Of a stretch of 64,000 bases of DNA, positions 33,635 through 42,717 are shown one piece after another. The stretch is from JANOBD01 sp031411495 (lineage in GTDB: Bacteria > Planctomycetota > Phycisphaerae > Tepidisphaerales > Tepidisphaeraceae). The notes beneath the pieces are model-generated. The model had not been told where the DNA came from. It saw only the letters and a program-made list of their open reading frames with translations, and ran no database searches. Position 1 is the first letter of the stretch. Every line of letters starts with the position of its first letter. A program made the position numbers and the translations under genes. The stretch lies in assembly GCA_031411495.1 (NCBI GenBank), contig JANOBD010000187.1, positions 124,001 through 188,000 of the forward strand, written 5' to 3'.

Positions 33635-35677
33635 ATGCAGAAGTCCGCCCGCCGCCAGAGGGCAGAATGCCGGCCCGTGGCTGAATCCCTCGACGTTCGT
33701 CGACTCCTCGCCTACAGCGCTTACGCACAGCTCGTGAATCAGGATGACGCGATTTCCGCCTACCCGTCGATCACGGGCAAGGGCGTGACCGTGGCCGTCA
33801 TCGATACGGGCGTCGACTACAACAACACGTATCTCGGCGGCGGGTTCGGCTCGGGCAAGAAGGTCATCGCGGGGTACGATTTCTACTCCAACGATTCCAA
33901 CCCCATGGACGAGTCTGGCCACGGCACGATGGTGGCCGGCACGATCGCCGCCAGCCCTTACACCGTAAACGGCGTGCAGTACCAGGGCGTCGCACCGGAC
34001 GCGAAGATCGTCGCGCTGCGCGTCGGCACCGAAAGCAGTATCTCGTACTCCAACATCGAAAAGGCCCTGCAGTGGGTCATCAGCAACCACACCAGGTACA
34101 GCATCTCGGTGGTGAACCTCTCGCTCGGATCGGGCAATTACACTGACGCGCAGACCGATGCCACGCTCAGCAACGAGTTTGAAACGCTGCACAACCTAGG
34201 CATCTTCGTCGTCGCTGCCAGCGGCAACAGCAACGACTCGAGCAGCGGCCCGATCGCGCAGGACGGCATCGCCTATCCCGCGGCCGACCCGAACGTCTTC
34301 GCCGTCGGCGCGGTGAGCGCGACCGACGTGATCACCACCTGGACGCAGCGTGGCGACGAACTCGACTTCCTCGCGCCCGGCGAGAACATCGTGATGCCTA
34401 AGCTCGGCGGCGGAACGGAAACCGAGAGCGGCACGAGCTTCGCCTCGCCCTACACCGCGGGCGCGGCCGCGCTGATCAAACAGGCGCTTCCTTCCGCCAA
34501 AGCCGGCGACATCGGTTCGATCCTGCAGGCCAGCGGCGTGAACAATCGCGACGGCTCCGGCGAAACCGGCAACACGACGACGCTTCAGTTCTCGCGCCTC
34601 AACATCAAGGGCGCGCTCGACCTCGTCTCAAAACGCAACGCGACCAACTCGTCGCCGAACCTCGGCAAAATCTACGACACCGCGCTCGACACGCAGGGCG
34701 TACTCCATGCCGCGTTCTTCGCCAACGGCCATCTCGCCTACGCGACTCGCAGCGTCGATGGAACCTGGAGCACGTCGACCATCGTCGATAGCTCGGCCAA
34801 CACCGGCTACTACATTTCCATCGCGGTGGATGGTACCGGCAAGGCGGGCATCTCCTACTTCGATGCCGGCAACACGTCGCTGAGGTACGCCAGCTTCGGC
34901 GGTACGGCATGGAGCGTTACCACCATCGACTCGTCGAAGAACGTCGGCAGCTTCACCTCACTGGCGTTCGACATCGACGGGAACGCCTACATCGCCTACT
35001 ACAAGCGCAGCGGCGGCCAACTCAAACTCGCGACGCTGGCGCGCGATGCAGGCACGTGGACCAAGAAGGTTGTTGATTCGTCGGCGGACGTCGGGCTTTA
35101 TGCAAGCATCGACCTCGCCGAGGTGGCACATACCGCGACAAGCGGGTTCACCGTGTACGACACAACCGTCGCCGTTGCTTATTCAGACGTGACCAACGGC
35201 GACCTGAAGTACGCGCGGCTCGACCTCGACGACACGACGGCCACGTGGTACGTCGCCGTCGTCGATGATCTGTCCGGCGTGGCCAACATCTCGCTCAATC
35301 TGCACGCCGGCCCATCCACCACCGGCACGCAGGCGCAGATCGCTTACCAGGATGTGAAGAACCAGGATGTGAAGTACGCCTACCGCACCCCGCCCAACGG
35401 CGTGTGGCTGGTCGAAACTGTGGCCGGCGCCGGAAACAACGGCGCGAGCGTCGCGCTCACGTTCGATGCATCGGATCTGCCAACCGTCGTCTACTTCGAC
35501 GGCACCGACCGTGCCGTGTTTGAGGCGGAGCGGTCCACGTCCGGCGTCTGGTCGAAGTCGCGCATCGCTACGAGTTCGGGCTACACGTCCGTCGGCTTTA
35601 ATGAGCGATCCGGAAGCTCTGTCATCCTCTGGCTGGATCGGCCGAAAAAGGTGACGTACTCTGAAGTGTTGATCTGA
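33635..35677 (+). CDS. Secreted subtilisin-like serine protease (S8)
   Basis: 680 residues from the ATG at 33635, which has GGAG about 6 bases upstream. The N-terminus carries SLDVRRLLA, a LEPR-like export signature, with no long propeptide after it. The catalytic triad is Asp57 (VAVIDTGVDY), His96 (ESGHGTMVAGT) and Ser268 (SGTSFASP), and Asn198 forms the oxyanion hole. The C-terminal 350 residues are beta-propeller-like repeats (WSTSTIVDSSANTGYYISIA, WSVTTIDSSKNVGSFTSLAF, WTKKVVDSSADVGLYASIDL), probably for substrate or surface binding. It is an extracellular protease and its substrate is unknown. A short hairpin follows the stop. Confidence 0.92.
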   Translation: MQKSARRQRAECRPVAESLDVRRLLAYSAYAQLVNQDDAISAYPSITGKGVTVAVIDTGVDYNNTYLGGGFGSGKKVIAGYDFYSNDSNPMDESGHGTMVAGTIAASPYTVNGVQYQGVAPDAKIVALRVGTESSISYSNIEKALQWVISNHTRYSISVVNLSLGSGNYTDAQTDATLSNEFETLHNLGIFVVAASGNSNDSSSGPIAQDGIAYPAADPNVFAVGAVSATDVITTWTQRGDELDFLAPGENIVMPKLGGGTETESGTSFASPYTAGAAALIKQALPSAKAGDIGSILQASGVNNRDGSGETGNTTTLQFSRLNIKGALDLVSKRNATNSSPNLGKIYDTALDTQGVLHAAFFANGHLAYATRSVDGTWSTSTIVDSSANTGYYISIAVDGTGKAGISYFDAGNTSLRYASFGGTAWSVTTIDSSKNVGSFTSLAFDIDGNAYIAYYKRSGGQLKLATLARDAGTWTKKVVDSSADVGLYASIDLAEVAHTATSGFTVYDTTVAVAYSDVTNGDLKYARLDLDDTTATWYVAVVDDLSGVANISLNLHAGPSTTGTQAQIAYQDVKNQDVKYAYRTPPNGVWLVETVAGAGNNGASVALTFDASDLPTVVYFDGTDRAVFEAERSTSGVWSKSRIATSSGYTSVGFNERSGSSVILWLDRPKKVTYSEVLI

Positions 35678-35681
35678 GCGG

Positions 35682-35698
35682 CGCACGCCCCGCGTGCG
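35682..35698 (+). terminator. Short hairpin after the subtilase gene
   Basis: CGCACGC-CCC-GCGTGCG starts 5 bases after the stop codon. The 7-base stem is perfect but no T-run follows, so intrinsic termination is doubtful. Confidence 0.3.
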
Positions 35699-35764
35699 AA
35701 TGCGCGCCTGTTGTGAGAGCGGTGGATGGCGAAAGCGGCCTCGTATTGGCACGCGAGGCCAGCC

Positions 35765-36781
35765 TCACCGCCAGGCAGGCTCGAGCGTGAACGAACCGTC
35801 CGCATTCCACCTCACAACCCGCACGCGCGTGTGCCGGTTCGGATCGTTTAATGGGTCCGGCTTGGCGCCGGGGTAGTCGCGGGCGTGATAGATGAAGAGA
35901 TCGGTCTTGCCGTCCTCGGCGACGGTGAAGCTGCTGTGGCCGGGGCCGTACTCGTTGATCGATTCATCGGTCTTCAGTATCGGCTCGGGATGTTTGGTCC
36001 AGCTCCTTGGGTTAAGCAGGTCGGCATCGACCTTCGCGGTGAGCAGGCCGACGCAGTAGTTCTCATCCGTCGCGCTCGCGGAGAAGGCGAGGTAGATCGT
36101 GTCGTTGCGGATCAGCACGCTCGGCCCTTCGTTCACCTTGTGGCCGATGATTTCCCAGGGCAGCGTGGGCTTGCTGATGCGCGTGGCGGGAAGCTGTAGC
36201 GTGGTAGGCGTTTTCATTTTCGCGATCAACAGGTCGGAGGTGTTGTCGCCATCGAGGTTTTTCTGCGCCCAGACAAGGTAGCGTGTGCCTCGGAGTTCGA
36301 ACGTGGTCGCATCGAGCGAGAAATCCTCGAAGTCGGTGACAATCCGCCCTTCTTCGGTCCATTCGCCCTCGAACGGATCGGCACTCGGGTTGGATAGGAC
36401 GAACGGACGGATCTTCCAGATGTGTTCGCGTTCACCGGCGGCGAAGTGGATGAACCACTTGCCGTCGATGCGATGCAGCTCCGGCGCCCAGATGTGGAAG
36501 CTCATCTCGCCGGTGTCGTGGCGCTTCCAGACGACCTTGGTCTGGGCATTGCCACCGAGATCGGCGATCGATTTGGCCCGGCGGAGTTCGATGCGGTCGT
36601 ACTCCGGGCACGACGCTGTCATCAGGTAGGTGCCATCGGGCTGGCGTGTAACGTGCGGGTCAGCACGCTGAAGAACGAGCGGATTGGGATAGTTCATGGT
36701 GAGTGTCTCGTCGGCGTTGAGGGCAGCACACGCGATCGCTATCGCCAGGAATGCGAACGGTTTCACAACGCGAAGCTGCAT
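35765..36781 (-). CDS. GH43-family glycoside hydrolase
   Basis: 338 residues from the ATG at 36781, giving a signal peptide (MQLRVVKPFAFLAIAIACAA). The five-bladed propeller signatures of GH43 are present: the general base Asp41 in LQRADPHVTRQPDGTYLM, the pKa modulator Asp in FSLDATTFELRGTRYLVW, and the acid Glu in HKVNEGPSVLIRNDTIYL. Activity is most likely alpha-L-arabinofuranosidase or beta-xylosidase/galactosidase on pectin side chains. It is exported and would act with the rhamnogalacturonan lyases. The substrate is not resolved from sequence. Confidence 0.9.
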   Translation of the reverse strand: MQLRVVKPFAFLAIAIACAALNADETLTMNYPNPLVLQRADPHVTRQPDGTYLMTASCPEYDRIELRRAKSIADLGGNAQTKVVWKRHDTGEMSFHIWAPELHRIDGKWFIHFAAGEREHIWKIRPFVLSNPSADPFEGEWTEEGRIVTDFEDFSLDATTFELRGTRYLVWAQKNLDGDNTSDLLIAKMKTPTTLQLPATRISKPTLPWEIIGHKVNEGPSVLIRNDTIYLAFSASATDENYCVGLLTAKVDADLLNPRSWTKHPEPILKTDESINEYGPGHSSFTVAEDGKTDLFIYHARDYPGAKPDPLNDPNRHTRVRVVRWNADGSFTLEPAWR

Positions 36782-36838
36782 GAAGCGTCCAGCGTACACG
36801 CAACCGCCGGAGGTCTGCCAGCGCGCGGCGTTCCCGGG

Positions 36839-37576
36839 TTAAAACGGCGCGACCGCGATGCCTGCCGCGGCAATGGCGGATCGCAACATGCGAAGGGTTG
36901 GCAGCGCCGCCGCACCGTCGCCATGAACGCAGATCGTCCGCGCCTTCATCGCGATCCATTCCCCGTCGACGGTTCTGACGCAGCCGTCGCGGACAATCCA
37001 GAGCACCTGGTCCGCCGCGTCGATCTCGTGCGCCTGCATCGCGCGCGGGTCGGATCGCGGCGTGAGTGAGCCGTCGGACTGATAGGTGCGATCGGCGAAT
37101 GCTTCGGCAATCACCTCGATCCCCTTCGCGGTCGCAAGATCGTTCAGGATGCCGCACGGCATGGTGACGAGCGCGAGATCGGGATCCACGTCATGCATCG
37201 CGTCGAGGATCGAACCGGCCACGACCGGATCGCGCGCCGCCACGTTGTAAAGCGCGCCGTGTGGCTTCACGTGTCGGAGTCGGACACCCGCGTGCGCGGT
37301 GATCTGCTGCAGCGATCGAATCTGCGACGCAACGGATGCGCGCAGCGCTTCTGCCGGCACATGCAAGGCAGCGCGCCCGAAATTGGCGCGATCCTCATAA
37401 CTCGGATGCGCCCCCACGTTCACCCCGAACTCGATCGCGAGGTCGACCGCGCGGCGCATCGTGTGAATATCGCCGGCGTGCCCGCCGCAGGCGATGTTGG
37501 CGCTGGTGATGAGCGGCATGAGGACGGAATCGTCGCCGCCTTCGCCGAGGTCGCAGTTGATATCGATCTGCTTCAT
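36839..37576 (-). CDS. pxpA: 5-oxoprolinase subunit A (LamB/YcsF family)
   Basis: 245 residues starting MKQIDINCDLGEG, with the conserved SANIACGGHAGD, GAHPSYED and RHVKPHGALYN blocks of the LamB/YcsF family. With PxpB and PxpC it hydrolyses 5-oxoproline (pyroglutamate) to glutamate using ATP, a housekeeping damage-repair function. It is the last gene of the B-C-A operon on the minus strand, 4 bases after pxpC. Complete and of normal length. Confidence 0.95.
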   Translation of the reverse strand: MKQIDINCDLGEGGDDSVLMPLITSANIACGGHAGDIHTMRRAVDLAIEFGVNVGAHPSYEDRANFGRAALHVPAEALRASVASQIRSLQQITAHAGVRLRHVKPHGALYNVAARDPVVAGSILDAMHDVDPDLALVTMPCGILNDLATAKGIEVIAEAFADRTYQSDGSLTPRSDPRAMQAHEIDAADQVLWIVRDGCVRTVDGEWIAMKARTICVHGDGAAALPTLRMLRSAIAAAGIAVAPF

Positions 37577-37580
37577 GAGT

Positions 37581-38498
37581 TCACAGGGACAAAGCGTACC
37601 GCAGAAACGCGAGATCGCGATCCTGTTTCCGCGCGGCCGCGTGGGCGGCCTGGAGCGTGACGCGCTCGAACGTCACTGTCGAGCCCGGGCGTCGCTGGGC
37701 GATGCGAGGCAGATCGGCCGTGATGACATGCGCGATCTGCGGATACCCGCCGAGCGTTTGCGCGTCTGCCAGGAGCACGATCGGTTCGCCGCCGGGCGGA
37801 AGCTGAATCGCACCGGGAAAGATAATGGCGGAGTCGATCGCCGTTTTACCGTCCAGCGCGATCCTCGCGCGGTCCAGCCTCAGGCCCATTCGATCCGAAC
37901 GTGGCGAGACGTGAAACAGCGCATTCGACCAGTGGGGACTCACGCGGGCCGCATCCGGTCCGTCAAGGATGCGGATCGGTGCTTCGAAGCAATGAAACGA
38001 TCGGAGATCCACCTGGCGAGTGCGAGCCGGACCGACATCCGAACGCTTGCCGAGGGGCACCTCGTCGCCGCGCACGAGCCGTCGCCCCTCAAATCCGCCG
38101 ATCCCGACGCGCGTGTCCGTGCTCCGCGAGCCGAGCACACGCGGGACATCGATTCCGCCGGAGATGGCGAGGTAAGCGAACGCGCACTCGTGCAATGGCC
38201 CGATCGCGATGCTTTGTTTCGCGCGGACGCGGAGCGTCTTCACCGGCGGCATTGCCTGCGAACGCGCGCCGCACAGCGCGATCTTGCAGTCGGCCATGAA
38301 TCGAATCGTCGGCCCGACGAGCGCGCATTCGATCCCGGCAGCGTGTTCGTCGTTCCCGACGAGCAGGTTGGCGATGCGCAGTGAGATGGGGTCCACCGCG
38401 CCGCCGCTCGCGACGCCCTGGGCGCGATGGCCGGGCCGGCCCAGATCCTGGATCGTCGAGTGGGTTCCGGGCGCGAGAATTTGGATCGAGCGACTCAA
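37581..38498 (-). CDS. pxpC: 5-oxoprolinase subunit C (KipA/biotin-dependent carboxyltransferase-like)
   Basis: 305 residues. The N-terminal block SIQILAPGTHSTIQDLGRPG and GGAVDPISLRIANLLVGND are diagnostic of PxpC/KipA. The C-terminal part includes SDRMGLRLDR and GAIQLPPGGEPIVLLADAQT. It forms the 5-oxoprolinase complex with PxpB, whose gene overlaps it by 4 bases (ATGA), and PxpA. The enzyme converts 5-oxoproline to glutamate. Nothing unusual is seen. Confidence 0.95.
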   Translation of the reverse strand: MSRSIQILAPGTHSTIQDLGRPGHRAQGVASGGAVDPISLRIANLLVGNDEHAAGIECALVGPTIRFMADCKIALCGARSQAMPPVKTLRVRAKQSIAIGPLHECAFAYLAISGGIDVPRVLGSRSTDTRVGIGGFEGRRLVRGDEVPLGKRSDVGPARTRQVDLRSFHCFEAPIRILDGPDAARVSPHWSNALFHVSPRSDRMGLRLDRARIALDGKTAIDSAIIFPGAIQLPPGGEPIVLLADAQTLGGYPQIAHVITADLPRIAQRRPGSTVTFERVTLQAAHAAARKQDRDLAFLRYALSL

Positions 38499-39148
38499 TC
38501 ATCCACCTTTGAGAAGGTGACGGTGTCGCCGACATGCAGGAGCGCGCCACCGGCGGATGGGTCGAACAGCTTCACGTCTGTATGGCCGATCAGATTCCAG
38601 CCGCCGGGCGATGCAAAAGGATAGATGCCCGAGTACCGCCCGCCGATGCCAACGGCGCCCGCAGAAACACGCGTACGCGGGGTTTCGCGCCGAGGCGCCT
38701 GCAGCGCAGTCGGCAAGCCGCCGAGATATGCAAAGCCCGGCATGAAACCGACCGCGAGGACCTCGTATTCCGCTGAGCTATGCAGCCGGACTATCTCATC
38801 CACCGGCAAAGCGAGTGTTCGCGAGAGCTCGCGAAGATCACAGCCGATCTCGCCCCCGTAGATAATGGAGATCACGTGGCGTCGTCGCGTGGGAGCTGCG
38901 GACTCAACCGGCGCGGACTGGAACACGCGATCTGCCCATTTGCGTATCGATTGGAGGCGACCCGGTTCCGCGGCGACAATAGCGAGGTCGAAGCATATCG
39001 CCACGCCGTCGAACGCGCAGACGATCTCCTGCACGCCCAGCGGCGCGGACACGCGCAGCGCGTCGGCGAAGTCCGCCGCGCTGCGCCAGCGTGGCGGGCC
39101 GACGCGGCGGAGAATCAGTGCGGAATCCCCGAGCATTTCCAGTTCCAT
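38495..39148 (-). CDS. pxpB: 5-oxoprolinase subunit B (KipI family)
   Basis: 217 residues from the ATG at 39148 (MELEMLGDSALILRR). A longer frame reaches into the terminator of the upstream gene and is not used. Typical KipI features are LGDSALIL near the start, IPYGGEIGCDL-like IIYGGEIGCDLRELS in the middle, and VGFMPGFAYLGGLP with SVGIGGRYSGIYPFASPGGW-like residues at the end. It is the first gene of pxpB-pxpC-pxpA and subunit B of ATP-dependent 5-oxoprolinase. Confidence 0.95.
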   Translation of the reverse strand: MELEMLGDSALILRRVGPPRWRSAADFADALRVSAPLGVQEIVCAFDGVAICFDLAIVAAEPGRLQSIRKWADRVFQSAPVESAAPTRRRHVISIIYGGEIGCDLRELSRTLALPVDEIVRLHSSAEYEVLAVGFMPGFAYLGGLPTALQAPRRETPRTRVSAGAVGIGGRYSGIYPFASPGGWNLIGHTDVKLFDPSAGGALLHVGDTVTFSKVDD

Positions 39149-39196
39149 TGCCGTCAAAGCATATCCGGCATCGATGGATCCGCATCCGGCTAAAAA

Positions 39197-39227
39197 CAAC
39201 CGCCCCGTCGAATCGACGGGGCGGTTG
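39197..39227 (-). terminator. Intrinsic terminator of the autotransporter-repeat gene
   Basis: CAACCGCCCCGTCGA (39197-39211) pairs with TCGACGGGGCGGTTG (39213-39227), a perfect 15-base inverted repeat. On the minus strand it is followed by TGTTTTTAGCC, giving the T-run of a rho-independent terminator 30 bases after the stop of the 39257 gene. Confidence 0.8.
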
Positions 39228-39256
39228 CGGAGGAGAATGCACGAACCGAACTCGAA

Positions 39257-42200
39257 TCAGTCGCGACGGCGGCGGCCGCCTACCAGCGCGAGCGCTGCGA
39301 GGCTGCCGAAGCTCACCGGTTCCGGAACCAGCGACATCGCCAGTGCGAAGTCGGAGTTGAATTGCGGGTTAAACCCGCTCATATCAACGCTCAGCAGAGC
39401 AGCGTTGTACGACTGGGCCAGTGACAGCAGATCGTCGAAATCGATCGTGCCGTTGTAGTCCGAGTCGCCATCGACCCAGTTCTTGCCGGTGCCGTTGTAG
39501 TTCTGGGCGAGCTTGAGAAGGTCATCGAAGTCGACGACGCCGTTCAGATCGGTATCGCCCGCGAAGGTGCCTGCGAGCAGAATCGCATCCGCGTCGACGC
39601 TCTGGCCGAACCAGGTGCCGCCAGTGTTGATCTGCGTCGCCTCGGCGTAGCCGACGCGAAGCTTCTTGCCGGCGACCGTGTCGCTGGTCGTGATACCGTT
39701 CCCGTTGAAAGCGCCGCCGGCGTAGCCGCTGATGATGTCGGCCTTCACGGTCGCCAGTGGGCTGGCGCCGGTGTAGTCGAGCACGAGCTTGCCGTGGAGC
39801 ATGTCGAGCTTCGAGCCACTTTCACGCGTGAGCTTGGCATTGTCGATCTTGACGGCGGTGCTTGACGGTGTTGCGATCGCGAGCGTCGCACCGCTCTTCA
39901 CGGTCGTGCTGCTGGTGGCGCCCAGCGCGTTCACGCTTCCGAGGGCGAGCGTGCCTGCGTTGACCGTCGTCGCGCCGGTGTAGCTGTTGTTGCCGCTGAG
40001 GTTCCACTTTCCTGCACCAGTCTTGCTGATCGCGAGCTTGCCCTTGGCGGAGTCGGTCAAGGCGTTAGCGACCGTGTTGTTGCCGGTGCTTGATCCGGTC
40101 AGCGTGAGCGTGCGGCTCTGATTGGTGAAGGTATAGGTCGACCCGCCAGGGGAGGCGGTGAACGAAGTCGTTCCATCGTTCTTGAGCCACACGACGATGC
40201 CCGTTTGGTTGCTCGGGCCGGCGTTGGAGTTCGTGGCCAGGCCGTTGATGGTGGCGGTGGTCGGAATGCCCGGACCGGCAACCGTCCAGCCCAGACCGAG
40301 GTTCGCGGTTGCCAGGGGATCGCTGTTGCCGAAGTTGATCGAGCCGCCGTTGGCGGTCGTCAACGAGTTGCCGGCGGGCAGCACGGCGGAGGTCAGGTCG
40401 GCCTGATCTTCCTGCGTTGCGGCGGCCGCATTGGCAAAGGTGATGGAGCCCGAGCCCGAGCTGTCGAGCGTCGCGCCAGCCGAGCCGATGGTGAGCGTCT
40501 TGGTTGTCGAATCGTTGGTCGACCCGCTGTACTTGAGCGTTGCGCCACGGAGACGAATCGCCGAGGTGCTGGCGAGGCTCGAACCGTTTACATCGTCGAG
40601 CTTCTTCACTTCGAGGGTGGGTGAAATGCGGACGCCGGTGACGACGCGATCGGCGCGAGCCACGCCGCCGGCATCGGTGTAGGTCTGCAGGACGTTGGGG
40701 GAACTGATCTGGGCATTCTCCAGACCGGTGGCGACCCAAACGCCCTGAACGGTGGTGGTTCCGCTGAAGTTGTTCGCCTGGGCGAGCACGACCGTGCCGC
40801 CGTTGACGACCTCGAGGTTGCGGGCCCCGGTGAGAGCGTTGGCGTTGGCCATGGTCAGCGTGCCGCCGCCGCCGAGACGGTAGGTGTTGTCTGCCCCCGG
40901 CGTGATGGTGCCGGTATAGGTCACGCCGCTGCTCAAGGCGCCGATGCTGACGCCCTTGAGACGGTCACTGATGAAATCGCCGGAATTGAAGTCGATGTTG
41001 GTGGCTGCGTCAGCGGTCGCGAGGGCGATAGCGCCCTTGCTGTTGACTTGATTGCCGGCCGAGTCATTGAAGTTGCCGAACGGCGAGGGGAAGTCCCTGA
41101 CGAAGAGGTTGAGGAACGAGGGATTGAGCGAGCCGGTGCGGACACCGACCGCGCCGCCGGGGTTCGTGAACATGGCCGAGACACCGACGTTCGGATTGCC
41201 GGTGCCGTTGTCGGCCTGAACGCCATAGCTGCCGTCGCTGGCGAACTCGAGCAAACCGCCGGAGGCCATCGCGTATCCGCGGAGCGTCGAGCCGGTGCCG
41301 TTAATGATGAGCTTGCCGGTGCCGCGCTGGACGATGCTGCCGCCGTTGCCGGCGTTGTCATCGAGCGGGGAGGTGGTGGAGCCATTCCAATAGTTGCGCA
41401 CACCGACGTTCATGATCGTGGTGCCGGTGCCGTCAAAGAACTGTGAACGGCTGTCGGTGACGTTGGCGGCCGTGTAATAGGCCTGGGTCATGGTGACGGT
41501 CTTGCCTTCGGGCAAGAGGTTCACGAAGGCGCGGTTCTGGGTGCCGAAGACGACCTTGTTGAAGATGAAGGAGTTTTCGCCGCGGAGCGTCATGTTCTGG
41601 ACGGTGCGGAACGAGGCATTGACCTGGTAGTTGTCGGTGCCGGCCACGAGGTTGAAGCCGTACGGTCCCGACGGGTTGCCGCCGCGGAACTCGCCGACGC
41701 CCAGGGCATCAGCGCCGTTGAGGACGAACGTGCCGCGATTGAGAACGATGTTTCCCGTGAATGCCGTGTTGACGGCATTGAGCGTGTAGGTGTGTGGCTG
41801 CGTATCCGCGAGGGGCACGCTGGTCGGGACGGTGCTGGTCAGGCCCAGGTTGATCGGGCCCGAAGCGCCGGTGATGCCCGCGAGCGGCAATGTTCCGGCG
41901 AGGAACTTGCCGTTGATGATCGTCGAGCCGGTATTCGCGCCGACGATGGTCAGGCGACGGCTGGTGGCGATGACATTGTTCGTGTCGTTGGCGCCCGAGA
42001 GGACGATGTTGCCGTTGATTGTAAGCGCAGCACCATTCTTGAGATTGTTGGTGAGCACGCGGTCTGCCCCGAGCGGCTGGACGATTCCGTTCAGGGTGAG
42101 GCTCCGCTGACCCAGGAGCGGGTCGACGGCGTTGTCGGTGCTGCCGATGCTGAGCGTCGAAGAGGCGGTGCCCGCGAGTCCGATGTAGATCGGCGCGCTG

Positions 42201-42592
42201 ATGATATTGTTCACGCCCGCAACGCCGCGGCTGAAGATCGTGAACGAAGTGCCGCTGGTGCCGTTGTCGAAGATCAGGCCGTTGCCGGTGGAGTTGGCAT
42301 TGCCGATATCAGTCGTGACCGCGTTGGTGCTGCTGCCGAGTACCAGGGTCGTCAGGGTGAAGTTGTTGGCGAGGTTCACGCCGAGATTTGAGGTGATGCC
42401 GACGTTCAAGTCGCCCTTGTCACCTTGTGCGTTGGGGAAGCCCGCACCGCCCCAGTTAGAGGCCAGATCCCAGGCGGTGGTTCCACCAGCGAGGTTGGTC
42501 CAAGTGTAGTCGGTCGCGTTTGCGGCCGAGCTGAAGATCGAAGCGACGACAAGACCGGCGGCAATAGCCGCGAGTTTAGAAAACCTCCGCAT
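39257..42592 (-). CDS. Large autotransporter-repeat protein with dockerin-like motifs and PEP-CTERM tail
   Basis: 1111 residues. The ATG at 42592 is chosen because GGAGG lies 8 bases upstream; the ATG at 42598 is too close to it. A signal peptide (MRRFSKLAAIAAGLVVASIF) is followed by a long beta-helical region of autotransporter-associated repeats, such as LEVVNGGTVVLAQANNFSGT and LSGNNSYTGATTVNAGTLAL. Two dockerin-like motifs follow (GDTDLNGVVDFDDLLKLAQN and GDSDYNGTIDFDDLLSLAQS). The end is PEP-CTERM: VPEPVSFGSLAALALVGG then RRRR. PEP-CTERM proteins are sorted by an exosortase to the envelope or matrix. It is probably a surface adhesin or matrix protein. Having both a dockerin-like pair and PEP-CTERM is notable. 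Confidence 0.9.
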   Translation of the reverse strand: MRRFSKLAAIAAGLVVASIFSSAANATDYTWTNLAGGTTAWDLASNWGGAGFPNAQGDKGDLNVGITSNLGVNLANNFTLTTLVLGSSTNAVTTDIGNANSTGNGLIFDNGTSGTSFTIFSRGVAGVNNIISAPIYIGLAGTASSTLSIGSTDNAVDPLLGQRSLTLNGIVQPLGADRVLTNNLKNGAALTINGNIVLSGANDTNNVIATSRRLTIVGANTGSTIINGKFLAGTLPLAGITGASGPINLGLTSTVPTSVPLADTQPHTYTLNAVNTAFTGNIVLNRGTFVLNGADALGVGEFRGGNPSGPYGFNLVAGTDNYQVNASFRTVQNMTLRGENSFIFNKVVFGTQNRAFVNLLPEGKTVTMTQAYYTAANVTDSRSQFFDGTGTTIMNVGVRNYWNGSTTSPLDDNAGNGGSIVQRGTGKLIINGTGSTLRGYAMASGGLLEFASDGSYGVQADNGTGNPNVGVSAMFTNPGGAVGVRTGSLNPSFLNLFVRDFPSPFGNFNDSAGNQVNSKGAIALATADAATNIDFNSGDFISDRLKGVSIGALSSGVTYTGTITPGADNTYRLGGGGTLTMANANALTGARNLEVVNGGTVVLAQANNFSGTTTVQGVWVATGLENAQISSPNVLQTYTDAGGVARADRVVTGVRISPTLEVKKLDDVNGSSLASTSAIRLRGATLKYSGSTNDSTTKTLTIGSAGATLDSSGSGSITFANAAAATQEDQADLTSAVLPAGNSLTTANGGSINFGNSDPLATANLGLGWTVAGPGIPTTATINGLATNSNAGPSNQTGIVVWLKNDGTTSFTASPGGSTYTFTNQSRTLTLTGSSTGNNTVANALTDSAKGKLAISKTGAGKWNLSGNNSYTGATTVNAGTLALGSVNALGATSSTTVKSGATLAIATPSSTAVKIDNAKLTRESGSKLDMLHGKLVLDYTGASPLATVKADIISGYAGGAFNGNGITTSDTVAGKKLRVGYAEATQINTGGTWFGQSVDADAILLAGTFAGDTDLNGVVDFDDLLKLAQNYNGTGKNWVDGDSDYNGTIDFDDLLSLAQSYNAALLSVDMSGFNPQFNSDFALAMSLVPEPVSFGSLAALALVGGRRRRD

Positions 42593-42717
42593 GTGCATTT
42601 CCTCCAAAGTTTCGAATTCATCAACCGCCGAAAAGAGATTCCTCAATCTCGCCAGCGGCAATTATCAGCTCTACTCACATCATTGACCCAAACCATACGT
42701 GGGCAACGTCCGTATTC

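Noticed and set aside
39789..42509. Several plus-strand frames of 60-200 codons
   Set aside because: All are antisense to the repetitive autotransporter-like protein and reflect its repeats.
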